Part shown: piece after piece, positions 8,076 through 18,395 of the stretch
Layout of the letters: each line of letters begins with the position of its first letter
Position numbering within the stretch: position 1 is the stretch's first letter
DNA from: Chara braunii
Taxonomy: Eukaryota; Streptophyta; Charophyceae; Charales; Characeae
DNA length: 24,252 bases
Direction of reading: 5' to 3'
NCBI GenBank assembly: GCA_003427395.1
Contig: BFEA01000299.1
Location: 1,115,468-1,139,719, forward strand
Position numbers and translations under genes: made by a program
Notes under the pieces: generated by a model
Told to the model about the DNA's origin: nothing
What the model saw: the letters and a program-made list of their open reading frames with translations, nothing else
Database searches by the model: none

Positions 8076-9190
8076 TGCCATGGAAAAGGGGGACTTAAAG
8101 GAGAAAAAAATTGAGAGATGTAACGAACTACTTAGGTCAAACTGATGTGGGATTGTGAGAGATGTTTGTTTATGCATGCTTGTAGGGTCTCACTTTGGGG
8201 TGTCTTTTTGATAAGTTAGTTGTTTAGATGCTCGCTAAGTGTTGGAGCCATAGATAGATGAGATGGATGATGGGAGAGAGAGCTTGGGATAAAAGATAGG
8301 ATTGACCTTATTTAAAAGTTAGAGTTGACGATAGCTCACGATACCATCTTCTGAAAGGGGGTCGTATAAACTATCTTCAATCCTAACTATCGAGCAAGTG
8401 TCAGAAGTTAGTCCCAAGTATAGCTTGCTTTGTCTTTCTGTTTTTCAACTTTGTATAAATCTTGACAGCCTCCTGTTCCTATGGGAAGCGCTGTCAAAAT
8501 TTCTACAATTTTGAAAGAGTTGATTGTTTCTGGATTCATAGAAATTATGGAAAGGCATTTTTCCTACGGGAAGCGCTGCCGAAATTTCGTAGAATTTGAA
8601 GAGTTATAATATTTTTAGCTAGGAACTACCTGGCAGATCCATCCTAGATAGGAGAGCTGTTCAGTGACTTGCTACTAGATGAGGAGCTAGGTTACGACTT
8701 AGGGAGTACTCTCCTTTCGGCATGAACATAGTAGTGGTTCTTTTGGGCTGTAAAGCGATGCAGGTTTCCGTATTTCGCTTGAAGGCTTGTTCTGATCAGC
8801 CTGATCCTTCCAAAGGGTCACTCTTTAGTTATCATTGATAATAGGTCGGTTGCTGATTCGTCGGTTCACGACTCAACTTTCATGTTTCTTCTGCCTCTCA
8901 ACCTAAAGCCTTGGCCCTTGCCGAGTTTTTATGTTTTCTTGGGCTTTCACCCAGATTCTTTACAAATGTCCATTTCTTAAAGACTGAGTATTTTTTTGTT
9001 GAGGAAAGGTGGGGAAATGATTGGGCTTGTGTGCATGCGGCAGGGTGTGAGCTGCAAAAGGCTGAAAAGTTGACCCCTTTAGTGTGTGTGATGTTGTTTG
9101 AATGTTGTGCGTATGATTGGAGGTATGTATGGGAGAATCTCGATTAAGTCTTGTTGAATGATTATGTTGTGAATCCAGATGGGCAACCCA
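8076..9190 (+). other. Conserved leader segment, copy B
   Basis: Collinear homologue of 691-1860 in the same orientation. The stretch ACTGATGTGGGATTGTGAGA and the following ~50 bp are nearly identical. It lacks the 52-bp and 13-bp tandem duplications of copy A. It has no conserved ORF. It is interpreted as untranslated regulatory sequence of a repeated element. Homology fades around 9190-9270, after which about 1.1 kb is present here but not in copy A. Confidence 0.75.
8454..8460 (+). promoter_or_regulatory. Candidate TATA box, copy B
   Basis: TATAAAT in the same context as 1071-1077. It lies about 3.1 kb upstream of the gag ATG at 11579. It is tentative: conservation only shows shared ancestry plus possible constraint. 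Confidence 0.3.
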
Positions 9191-9355
9191 CACAACTGTC
9201 GTGAGAGTGAACTACCACGCAACTCTTTGTGTTGACTGTGATTGTCATTTTTTTCACTTTGATATTGTGACAAGTAAAGTAGGCATATGTTCGGATAACC
9301 CTCACGGGGCTATGCGGCCATGTGCTTACGCTGTTTTTTTTTCTTGTTGTTTTAG

Positions 9356-9534
9356 TTGGTCGGACGTCAGTCCCGAGCCAGGAATTCGAGATCCTTGTCC
9401 ATGACATCCCAGGTCCTAGGCTCAGCGCAGAAGGGATCACCCTTCGCACGGAGGCTGATTTGCTAGCCCGCACGACGCTGTACCTGGGAGATAGAAGCGC
9501 TGCGAGGCTGAGGGGCTGTCCCCCAGCTAGTTAG
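9356..9534 (+). other. Exon-like ORF of unknown function (about 58 codons)
   Basis: A textbook acceptor (TTTTTTTTTCTTGTTGTTTTAG ending at 9355) precedes an open frame that ends at TAG 9532-9534. The composition looks coding: it reads TSVPSQEFEILVHDIPGPRL, then an acidic/arginine-rich stretch. It has the look of a terminal exon, and T-rich 3'-UTR-like sequence follows. No family is recognised. It lies in the extra segment that distinguishes module B from module A, so it may be captured host sequence or part of a different element. The matching upstream exon is not identified. Confidence 0.35.
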
Positions 9535-9614
9535 TCCGGTGGGGTGTTCATGTTTTCTTTTGCTAAAATGTTATTTTTCTTTTTCCTTGTTTTAATTTAT
9601 TTTGGTGGAACGAT

Positions 9615-10004
9615 AAAGTTACGGGCGGAAGGTTTAACGGGTCGCTGGTGATGCGCCAGACAACTCACCACCGCTCCGAATTCCTTCCTGCCCTAGGGAC
9701 CATCTTACCCCGCACCCTTTGGGGCACCTCAGGGTGCAGAAGACGGTAAGGCCCTCAGGCCGGCTTTGCGCTCCCTAAATGTTTACCCCCCTTAGCGCGC
9801 GCTTCAGCCGACGCCCGAGCGTCGAGGGTGGCCCCATGGCTCGAATAAGGCCACTCAATTATGGTTACCACATAACGCGCCGTCATCGCGACTGCTTACG
9901 GAGGACTGCAATTGTCGGTCGGTATATGTAAGTCCTCGTCCGCGCGGTTTTATACTAAACCCTGGGCGCAACACTTACCGATTTCCGCCTTGGAAAGTTA
10001 CGGG
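9615..10004 (+). other. Third, diverged copy of the structured block
   Basis: Shares with 2043-2427 and 10316-10693, in order: AGGGTGCAGAAGA (about 9733), the GCGC...CAGCCGAC hairpin (CGACGCCCGAGCGTCG, 9809-9824), GGTCGGTAT, TTATAC.AAA, GGGCGCAACAC, and terminal AAAGTTACGGG (9994-10004). Relative to CGACACTCGAGTGTCG in copy B, the hairpin has an A-T pair replaced by G-C, a compensatory change. A large stem, CTTACC..GCACCCT / AGGGTGC..GGTAAG, spans about 9703-9748. AAAGTTACGGG occurs at both ends (9615-9625 and 9994-10004), hinting at a former tandem arrangement. A donor-like GGAG|GTAAGTAG follows at 10034, as in copy B. From 10045 to 10315 I see nothing further. Confidence 0.55.
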
Positions 10005-10315
10005 TCAAGCGGAAAGGACAAAAGCATGTGGAGGTAAGTAGACCCGAGTTTCGGTAAAGCGAAGCGACGCGCGGACGGAGTACTAGCCCCAAGCGGCCTA
10101 TGGGGATCCCGCATTTGAGCTCCCAACGTTTCGAACTTCGGTTTGCTCATGGGTCTGATTTGGGCATTATCCACGCGCATCATTCATACTGACCTGCCTC
10201 TTCCAATTGATAAGGCCTATCAGGTAATACAAGTTGGAATATGGGTTAGGCAGAGAGGGAAAAGGGGGTGAGCCTCTTTCTGTATCTGCGTTTGCTTCCT
10301 CCTTTGAGTTTTCAT

Positions 10316-11207
10316 AGTTGGACGTTGTAGTCCGTAGCAGCCGTCAAAGTCAAACCCCTTGATTTTTGGCTACCACGACAACCCTGAATCTGTCTACTCA
10401 ACCCCTCTGCACAGGGTGCAGAAGAGGGTGTGGTCTTCAACCGCGCATGGCGGTTGTCTAGCGTCGAGAGGGTAACTCCTCAACGCGCTTGTCAGCCGAC
10501 ACTCGAGTGTCGAATACGACCCTCGAGATTATCAAGGGCCGCGCGGTAACGAGTACTACCTAGCACTCCATCAGCTCAAATGCTCGCACATGCCCGCATG
10601 GCTGGTCGATATGAGGAGGCCATGCGCTCGCGCGACTGTTATACGAAAATCCAGCGCGCGATACCTTTCTGATTCTCGCTGTAAAAGTTATGGTTTGGAT
10701 ACTGAAGGGACTAGGAGTGTTGGTGTGTTGTAGTGTTGTTTGTGGTGACGTTGTTGCGTCATTTGGTCTTATATGTGTGCGAGTGTTGTGGTGTAACGCG
10801 TGGTGTGTGTGATGCGTCCTAGTCGACCGATGTTGAGTCGCGTTTGGGACCTCAGCCCCCAGTGCGTCGATTCGCGTGCGGGTCCGATTTTTGGGCGTTC
10901 GACCACGCATAAGCCCTATGCTACAGCGAACGAGAAACGCCCTCGGCTGGGCCACGTCTGCCATTGCATACGAAAAGCCTTCGCATGTGGTTCAGCAGCT
11001 CGGCGGGGATATGCCCACCTAAGGGATGGTGACAGCTCCCGCAGATGGAGGTAAGTGGTGCCTCGCGTGACCCTTTCCTGTCGTAGGGGCTCGCGAGAGT
11101 TACGACTGGCGCACTCGGCCGGAGCGGCAAACGCTCTCCGCGACAAGTCTTGCAAAATCCTGCGTGACGCGGCCGGGCGGGTCCCCGTGCGGGACCGATG
11201 CGCACGA
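10316..11207 (+). other. GC-rich structured block, copy B, upstream of gag
   Basis: High-similarity copy of 2043-2938. Structure is kept where sequence differs: CTGCAC-AGG-GTGCAG at about 10403 and CGACACTCGAGTGTCG at 10497-10512. The distal part carries GGAG|GTAAGT at 11050/11051, a near-perfect plant splice donor. Because a gag gene on the same strand begins 372 bp beyond the homology end, this block is plausibly the transcribed leader (R/U5 or 5' UTR) of the Ty3/Gypsy element. I found no TG...CA boundary or recognisable primer-binding site, so LTR status is unproven. Confidence 0.65.
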
Positions 11208-11554
11208 CAGGTGACGCCCTTGCCGAGGATCTCGGCTGCCTACCGGGGTCCTTAAAAGAACAAACCCAGGTTAAGTGCAGGCTGATGATCCAGGCAAAAT
11301 GACAAAACTTATGGTTTGGATTGTTTTATAAAAGGGAAGCGTATATGATGTAAAAGATATAACACGGGCGGTAAAAACTTATATGATAGGAATAAGCGAT
11401 TAGGAGTGCGACTAAAGGTTGTATTTGGGGCTTTGAATAATTAGTAGTAGAGTGGTTAGTTGAATTTAGAGGTGGAACGGCTAGGTATGACTTAGGACAA
11501 GTCCCTTGGAACTTGACAAACTGTCTGGTGGGCTATCTTTTTTATTCCTACCAG
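11051..11554 (+). other. Putative 5'-UTR intron upstream of gag
   Basis: The donor GGAG|GTAAGT is at 11051. The acceptor TCTTTTTTATTCCTACCAG|G ends at 11554, giving a 504-nt GT-AG intron. Splicing would bring the structured leader to 24 nt before the gag ATG at 11579. It is inferred from junction sequence only. Within 11208-11554 there is no ORF or repeat of note. Confidence 0.4.
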
Positions 11555-11578
11555 GTTGGTTAGCAAAAGGATATAAAA

Positions 11579-13098
11579 ATGTTGGACGCAGATGGAATCG
11601 AGCGAGACCCGGCTGCTACGCCGGAGGACTTTGTCAAAGCCATTGAGAAAAGAGAGTTGGCACGGTTGCAAGTGTCGAAAGTTGACATCTTCCTGTTTGA
11701 AGGGAAAAGGGTGTCTAAGTGGTTAGAGTTGCTGGAACAGATTACAGGCGAGGCATCTGATGGAGACAAGTTCAAGTTTCTACCCAGATATGTCTGGTGG
11801 GAAATCTGGCCCGAAATAATGAAGGTGGCTGCTGGAGCAAGGGGAGATTGGGCCAAATTCAAGGGAGAGATGCAAAGACGTTTCAAGCTGGGGGATGGCC
11901 TGCTAACAAAGGCAGACCTAAAAATGTTACAGCGAGATGAGTTCACTACTGTGGGGGCTTTCGCAACGGCGTTTGAAAAAATGGCAAGAAAGGTCCCAGG
12001 GATGGCAGAAGAAGAGCAGTGTGCAACAATCCTGTGACAATTCACAAATTAGGAGGCCTCTGCGCTAACCAAGAAAGGTGCGTCATGGAAGAAGTTGACT
12101 TGGGCAGCTATAAAAGAAAGTTTGATAGATGGGGAATTGGACCAAGTGGACATTTTTCAAATGCGGCAGGCTAGGAAGAAGAGGAAGGCCTTGGATGCCA
12201 CAACGAGTGATGGGCGAGATTTTAAGAAGATGGTAGAGGATGCGGTAGCCTAACTCGATGCGGCAAAGGAGGCAAAGGCAGCAAGAAAGCCTATGACGGC
12301 CCCACAGGTCCAAGGAAAAGCAAAAAAGACGGTGGTGCAAGAGGAGGAAGAAGAAGAGGAAGAGGAGCCTGAACCTCTAAGGCTAACAAAGGCTCAGAGG
12401 AAGGCAAAAAATTTGACTCAAGGGGGCAAGGCTCAGGAAACGGTCAAGTCCCGCAAGCAACAGCGCTGCCACCCCCTGAGTCACATGGTCAGGCCGCGCC
12501 GGCACCCTATGGGCCGTGGCCGTGGCCGTGGCCGGGCTCTGGACCTCCAAGTCCTTGGCCTGGGTATAGTCCATACATGCCATGTTCGGTAAGTGGATCA
12601 CATGGATCATGCGCAGGAGCGCCATTGAGCACGGCTTCCTGCGGATGTCCAGGGCCCCAGTCTCAACAAGGAAAGAGCCCGCAGCCGAGCCAACCTCAAC
12701 AGTCGGCACCACAAGGATCGTAAGGAAACCAAGGTGGCGGACGTGGACAAAATCAAGGATGGGGCCGATGGCGAGGAAATGGTGGCCGCGGAGGAAGCGA
12801 AAGAGGAAATGGTGGTGGTAATTCCACAGGAGGAGGAAATGGGGACTGAAATGCGTCAAGAAGTCAGGGTAGTCAGGAGGGTGGACGAGGCTTTAGTAGA
12901 GGAAGGATAGATTGGAGGAATGCCATTTGCTGGCATTGTGGGCAGAAAGGTCATACCATCAAATTTTGCCAGATCCGAAGGAATGACGAAGATGAAGGGT
13001 TGATCAGTACCAATTATGATGGGGATATGTATGACAAATTTGGGTACTACATTGACCTAAAGACCCCTTGCGGAACAAGGAAGGAAGCCCTACGATGA
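11579..13098 (+). pseudogene. gag: Ty3/Gypsy gag (capsid/nucleocapsid), broken
   Basis: Gag would form the retroelement particle and bind its RNA. The first 152 residues (ATG 11579, stop TGA 12035) form an intact capsid-like region with the hydrophobic, tryptophan-containing pattern of retrotransposon gag (VSKWLELLEQITG; YVWWEIWPEIMKV). The same frame continues past TGA 12035, TAG 12050 and TAA 12251 through a basic, then Glu-rich (about 12340) stretch. The frame then changes and reads a Gly/Arg-rich RGG-like stretch (from 12730), TGA 12847, and a perfect CCHC zinc knuckle CWHCGQKGHTIKFC (12928-12969, C-X2-C-X4-H-X4-C). The ATG was chosen because it follows the predicted splice acceptor closely. 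The gene is a decayed copy. Confidence 0.9.
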
Positions 13099-13932
13099 GT
13101 CGAGGTAGGCATGCCACCCGCTCCTCCGGCTATGTTTCGGATTTGGCAAGAGAAGGAGGTCCATTGTGACATAAGGGTGGAAAAAGTATGAGAAAGTGAG
13201 GAGGTGGAGCAAGGAAGAAACGCCGACACCATCAAGGAAGATCCAATCGTAGTGGAGTCCGATGATGAGATAGAGGAAGATTGCTGGAATGAGGCACAGG
13301 AAACAAAGATAGGGGAAGATTGTTGGAATGAGGCACGAAAAACAATGGAAAGAATGGAGGACTTGGTGGCTAAAGTCGGGAGGTACCAACAAAAACTGGT
13401 CGATATGTGTGAAGAGGTTAAGGAGTGGAGAGGTAAGGAGTCACTGGTGTATCTCTACGATATGGGTCCAGCATCGCAAGGAGGGTCTGGGAACTTACCA
13501 GGCGTTACGACTTCAGGGCCGACGCCTCGGTCCAGAATGGCTTATAGGCCACCCTCCAGATCGGGGAGAGCACCGCAAGCTGTCAGGACGAGGGCCAAGG
13601 GGCCAATGAGCCCCAAGGAGCCGGCAAAAGATGTTCCTGAGCCTAGTGGGGAGAAAGAGACTGTAAATGTTTTAGGGGAAGAGGATGAAGAAAACGATAG
13701 GTTAAGGAGAGAAGAGGACGAGAAGGCCGAACAACGGGCCAAAAAGAGAGGCGCTAAAACCGATACGGACAAGGCGTCAGAAGGAAAGAAAAAGAAGTAC
13801 GCTGTCTGAGTGGAGGAAGGGTTTGACATGGAGGAAATAATGGACAGGATCCTTGAGGGTCATAATCATCTTATGAACCTAAAAGATATCCTGGCTTCAG
13901 CGCCAAGGTTCAGGGATGCGTTAAAAGCGTGA
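13099..13932 (+). pseudogene. Gag-Pol linker region, broken
   Basis: Continues in the frame of the zinc knuckle past TGA 13096 and TGA 13189. The longest open piece is 13204-13809 (201 codons), acidic at first (DDEIEEDCWNEAQETK), then Pro/Arg/Ser-rich, then a Lys/Glu-rich tail ending KKKKYAV at TGA 13807. The frame resumes with a helix including LMNLKDILASAPRFRDALK before TGA 13930, a motif type often found just upstream of the protease in plant Gypsy polyproteins. No enzyme domain. It probably links Gag to the protease. Confidence 0.75.
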
Positions 13933-13944
13933 TTATCTAAAAAA

Positions 13945-14715
13945 ATGGTGGCCAGTGTACGATTAGGGACCATAATCCCTAGAGAGGCGGAATGGGCAGA
14001 GACTGGTATAAAGATGGATTGGAAGTTTGTCGCATGTGGGTGCCTTGATGTAGTGATAAAAGGAAAGACTTGTACGACAATGGTGGACAGTGGCGCAGAG
14101 TTGAACCTCATAAAGAAGGAACATGCTTTGCGTTTAGGGATGAAAATAGATCGCTCCGACAACGGGGTCTTGATGGGGGCGAACAGTCGGTCAGTATTCA
14201 TAGGGACCGCATCAGCAGTGATTATGGAAATTGGGAAAGTAAAAGTAAGGAGTTGTTTTTTCGTAATGCCTGATTTTGATCACCCCATTCTACTGGGTAG
14301 ATCGTTCCTGAGTCGAACAGAGACTGTCATACTTAACAAGCATGACGAGACTATGTTCCTCGTTTTGTGTGATCCAGTATGTGGCAATTACGAGGTTGTC
14401 ACTTGCAAGAATACGGGGCCTAGGAGTATAAGGAACCGACCCAACCCTGGTTCTTTCACTATTGAGGAATCAGAAGAGGAAAGGTTGAGGTTTGGAGGCA
14501 GTAAGATTGAAGAGGAAAGAGAGCCAGAAGTACTGACCCTTAGCCTGACAAACATAGGTGATGCCATGGACATAGTATCGACCTATGGGATGACGGACCC
14601 AGAGGGTGTGGAAGCCTTGAGAGAGAAGGTGGGGGAACAAATGGGAGAAGGAGAAATGGAATTGGTGTACCGAACGCCGGGAAGGATAGGTGGAACAGTT
14701 GGAGCCCAGCCCTAA
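13945..14715 (+). pseudogene. pro: Ty3/Gypsy aspartic protease region
   Basis: Retropepsin-type protease that would cleave Gag-Pol after dimerising. The catalytic motif MVDSGAELNLI has DSGA at 14086-14097, and the C-terminal ILLGRSFL motif is at about 14287-14310, both at normal spacing. This 256-codon piece is itself uninterrupted and in the same frame as the upstream linker. Downstream of the fold it runs into an acidic linker and stops at TAA 14713, where the frame changes toward RT. The domain is intact but would be expressed only as a fragment. Confidence 0.9.
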
Positions 14716-16540
14716 AGTGCAACTCGGCCTTTTTTAGGGGTGGGTTCAAGCAGGGGTCACAAAGGCGGTACAAAAGGGTAGATTAGAAATGCCGCCCTGT
14801 TCCTGTACTCGTTGCTGAAGAGCAAAAAGTTTACTATGAGCGGAAGCGAGAGTTGATACAGCAGATGCGGGAAGGTGCAGAAAATGGGTCGTGCTGTATC
14901 ACTCATGAGACAGAAAAAACACTGATTATAGGGGAGTCTGGCTTCCTTACAGCGCAGGAAGAGAAGCTTATGGTGGAGACCATAAAAGGAAGGCACACTG
15001 CATATGCCTTCAGTGATGATGAGAGGGGTCGCCTGGACGTGGACATAATCCCAATGATTAGGATACATACCGTACCTCACGAGCCATGGAACTTGCGAGG
15101 TGCACGATATCCTAATCCAACTGAGGAAGAAAAGGTAGTTAAATACCTCGATGGGAAGATCCGCACACATGTGGCAGACTACTCGAATGGGCCGTATGCA
15201 TCCCCTGGTTTTGCTTTGTCAAACCCAATGAGACTTTGAGGTGGGTACAGGATTTGCAGCGCTTAAACGCTGTAACAGTGAGAGACGCAAGTGGTCTCCC
15301 CAACGCTGATGCGCTTTCAGAGGCCTGCGCTGGGAGAGCCATAATATCTCTCATAGACTTATATTCGGGTTACGACCAATTTTCTGTGTACCCATCTGAC
15401 ACACCAATGATGGCTATGCATACCCTTCGAGGTTTGATTCACATGAACGTCGCGCCGCAAGGGTGGACGAATGCGGTTGCCATGGTCGAGAGGCACATGG
15501 TGAGAGCAATGCAACCCGTAAGTCCTCACATTACGCAACCTTATATCGATGATTTGGCCGTAAAAGGGCCTAAGGAGAAGGATGAGCAGGAGGTAATGCC
15601 GGGAATTAGGCGGTTTGTCTGGAACCACGTGCGAGATTTATGCAGGGTCCTAGACTTGCTAAAAGAACATAACCTCACTGCCAGTGGGCCGAAGTCGAGG
15701 CACTGCGTGCGCGAGGCCACTATCTTAGGGTTTGTGTGCGACGCGAGGGGTCATCGGCCAGATACTAAGAAGACTAATAAGATTCTCGAATGACCAACGT
15801 CGTTCGAGACCATCACAGAGGTAAGGAACTTCCTGGGGACGTGTGGATTTTGGAGGATCTTCATAAAGGGTTTTGCGGCAAAGACTGAGCAGTTGCGAAA
15901 GCTTGTGCGTCAGGGCCAAGATTGGGAGTGGGGAGATAAGCAGGAGTCAGTAATAGAAGGTTTGAAGAAAGAATTTGAGGAAGGAGGTCTAGTACTAGGG
16001 GTACCGGATCATGCGGCAGTGATGACCAGACCATTTATTGTAGAAACTGACGCAGGGCCAACTGCTTTGGGAGGTGTGTTGATCCAACAAGACCTCAGTG
16101 GGGAAGAACGACCACTAAGGTTTGAGAGTCGAACGCTTAATATAACTGAGAGGAACTACTCTCAGTTTAAGCGCGAAACCTTGGCAGTTCTTCACTGCTT
16201 GAGGACTTTCAGAAACTACCTCTTTGGCAACAGGTTTGCATTGAGAGTGGACCCAACTGCTCTAACTGCTTCTCTCAAGAACTTCGCTCCTTCAGATCCA
16301 ACTATCGTCAGGTGGCTAACGTACATCTGGATGTTCGACTTTGAGTTGGAGCGAATTTTGGGGAATAAGAATAGAGCAGACGGGCTGAGTCGGGTCCACT
16401 GGGACAAGAATAACCAAGGAGTGATCGAGGATACTCCACCGGTTGACGGGTTTCTGGACAGTGAGGAGGATGTGGGACTTCACATCAACTCCTGCTCGTT
16501 GGCCGTGGGTAACTATATTACGCTTGGGCGACCTGTGTGA
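14716..16540 (+). pseudogene. pol: Ty3/Gypsy reverse transcriptase and RNase H, broken
   Basis: This region would copy element RNA into cDNA and degrade the RNA. The N-terminal fingers (GRLDVDIIPMIRIHTVPHEPW) read in one frame to about 15203. There a one-base loss shifts the frame, and the palm continues to TGA 15791 with motif A DLYSGYDQ (Asp 15356), the PQGWTNA motif and catalytic YIDD (15542-15553). The frame then goes on through the thumb (RNFLGTCGFWR) into RNase H: ETDAG with Asp at 16049, ERNYSQFKRETLAVLHCL with the Glu, RVDPTAL with the Asp and NRADGLSR. It ends at TGA 16538. The active-site residues are all kept, so decay is recent relative to the loss of reading frame. Confidence 0.93.
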
Positions 16541-17041
16541 CTTGCACCACCAGGACATGTACGACAACCAAACCTAGTCCTTAAGCCCCATATCGAAGAA
16601 GACTCTTGGGGAATGCCAGGTTTAGAATGGATGATGGATCTGGCCTTAGCGGGCAAGTACCAACTACATGAGGACCTGCTCACGATTGAGAATGGGGCGC
16701 TGCAGGTGGAAAAACGCGAGAAAGCGATAGGTGGGATATATCTCTTGGCTAATGCGCTGCTTCAGGAAGAGGTGGCCAGAAATACGATACAAAGTCAGGA
16801 AGAAAATGATAATGTGCTCCACGAAAAGAAAGATGACGACTTTGAGGAAGGAGAGATTAAGGAAGCGTTTCGGGCAGAGGAATATGAGGGATTATACTTT
16901 GAACTCAGGATGCTTCTTTCGTGTGAAATGAGGGAAAGGGACGCTTGCGAGAGAGTTCTGAAAATGAGGCCAAACTTTCTAGTAATTGATGATCATCTAT
17001 TCATGAGAAGCAAAGGAAAGACTGCCAGAAGAGTAGTCTAG
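16541..17041 (+). pseudogene. RNase H-integrase connection segment
   Basis: Same frame as RNase H after TGA 16538, open to TAG 17039. The open part starts near 16613 and encodes about 142 residues, Glu/Lys-rich in the middle. It ends with NFLVIDDHLFMRSKGKTARRVV, the usual lead-in to the integrase zinc-binding domain in Gypsy elements. A frame change at about 17040 separates it from integrase. No catalytic role. Confidence 0.75.
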
Positions 17042-18153
17042 GCGTCACTCGCCAGATTGACATTATGGCAGCGCTACACGATGGTACGGCAGGTGGCCAC
17101 AGAAGTGCAAATGCGACATATCTCAAAATACACGAACTGTACTATTGGGATGGCATGGGACAAATGATTGATGACTATTGCAAATCTTGTGTACCATGTC
17201 AGGAGCGATCCTCTCTTAGACCTAGGGAGCCGCTTCACCCGAGGTATGTTCGTGAGGTTGGGGCAGTCGTGCACCTGGATCTGTTGGCAATGCCACTGGG
17301 AATAGGGAGTTATAATTTTATCTTTAATGCGCGGGACAACCTCTCTGGTTTTGTAGATGGCTGGGCCATTCGCACAAAGACTGGTGAGACGTTGGCTCAA
17401 TGCATCGAAGAGTATTACCTCCATTACCCCTTTGTCTCCAGATTTGTGATGGATAGAGGGTCTGAATTCACATGTGCGGAAGTGAAGACACTTTTGAAGA
17501 GATATGGGGTAATCGCCGAGTACACTACTGCAGCGCATCCCCAAGCTAATGCACCTGTGGAGAGAGGGCATAGCACCATCACAAATCTTCTCGTCAAATG
17601 GACTGATGGCAGACCCAATCAGTGGCCGAACTTTCTAAGGGTCAGTTTTTCGGTGGATAATATCATTGTCAGAAGAAGCACCGGCTACGCACTGGCTACG
17701 CTATGGTATGGCAAACATGCAACATTCCTTATCGAAAGCTTCCTGAAGACTTGGAGGCGGCGAGACCTTGAGACTAATTTGACATTTGAGGAACTGCCTG
17801 ATTCAAGGGCACGTCAGATTGGCGCTATAGAGGACAAAATTGAGGAAGCGGCGAGTAGGGTGGCTGACAATCGTACCAAGGACAAGTTCAGGTAGGATAA
17901 GATGGCGAGAGTAAGGAAATAACCTCTTAAGGTGGGAGACATTGTGCTGCTATACGACTCATCCCTGAAGAAGCAGTGGTCGCAGAAATTGGACAAGAGG
18001 TGGTTGGGACCGTACAGGTTCACTAGGAGTGGTGAGCATGGAGCCTACCAGATTGAGGAACTCAATGAGACGACGTGGCGAGACTGGGTGTCAGGCTCGA
18101 GGTTAAAGAAGTTTGTTGCTCGAGACAAGGTGAGCATGGATTTCACCAGCTAG
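17042..18153 (+). pseudogene. int: Ty3/Gypsy integrase with GPY/F module, broken
   Basis: This would insert the cDNA into the genome. The HHCC zinc finger uses His 17077, His 17098, Cys 17188 and Cys 17197. The catalytic core has Asp 17278 (HLDLLAMP), Asp 17452 (VMDRGSEF) and Glu 17560 (APVERGHS); the last two are 35 residues apart, the canonical D,D-35-E. TAG 17893 and TAA 17920 interrupt the C-terminal part. The same frame then gives the GPY/F motif WLGPYRF (about 18001-18021) and ends at TAG 18151. Only about 44 residues follow GPY/F, with no chromodomain. The core is otherwise intact. Confidence 0.93.
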
Positions 18154-18173
18154 AGTTACCCTCTGAGTACTTT

Positions 18174-18184
18174 AAAGGGGAAGG
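18174..18184 (+). other. Candidate polypurine tract
   Basis: AAAGGGGAAGG lies 21 nt after the integrase stop, where the plus-strand primer of an LTR element usually sits. No LTR start that matches upstream sequence follows it. Confidence 0.35.
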
Positions 18185-18395
18185 TTAGCATAAGTAAATT
18201 ATATAGGATGTTGTTCTCAGTAGAATAGTGTGATAGGTTATGGCTTTTTGGATGGACTTGTGCATGTATGTATGCATATATAGATAGGCAGGTGGCTGAG
18301 ATAGTTATGGGAGGGCTATGTCTGTCTCCTATGGTGTTTTGTCAAAAACTGCTTACCCTCTGTGTGCTTCTATTTGTCCCTTCCTGGTTATGCAG

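Larger units (their letters stand above)
11579..18153 (+). mobile_element. Degenerate Ty3/Gypsy retrotransposon coding region
   Basis: Order gag, aspartic protease, reverse transcriptase, RNase H, integrase, GPY/F; integrase after RNase H is diagnostic of Ty3/Gypsy rather than Copia. All catalytic motifs are visible, but the body is split by at least four frame changes (about 12430-12730, 14700-14790, about 15203 and about 17040) and about fifteen in-frame stops, eight of them TGA. The copy cannot make a full Gag-Pol. No chromodomain follows the integrase. A purine tract AAAGGGGAAGG at 18174-18184 is a candidate polypurine tract. A matching 3' LTR is not found downstream. The 5' module at 7.1-11.2 kb is the only LTR/leader candidate. 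Confidence 0.95.

Noticed and set aside
7094-18153. Complete LTR retrotransposon with two LTRs in the window
   Set aside because: No third copy of the 7.1-11.2 kb module follows integrase or gag2, and no TG..CA ends or target duplication could be placed. Copy A lies upstream, not downstream.
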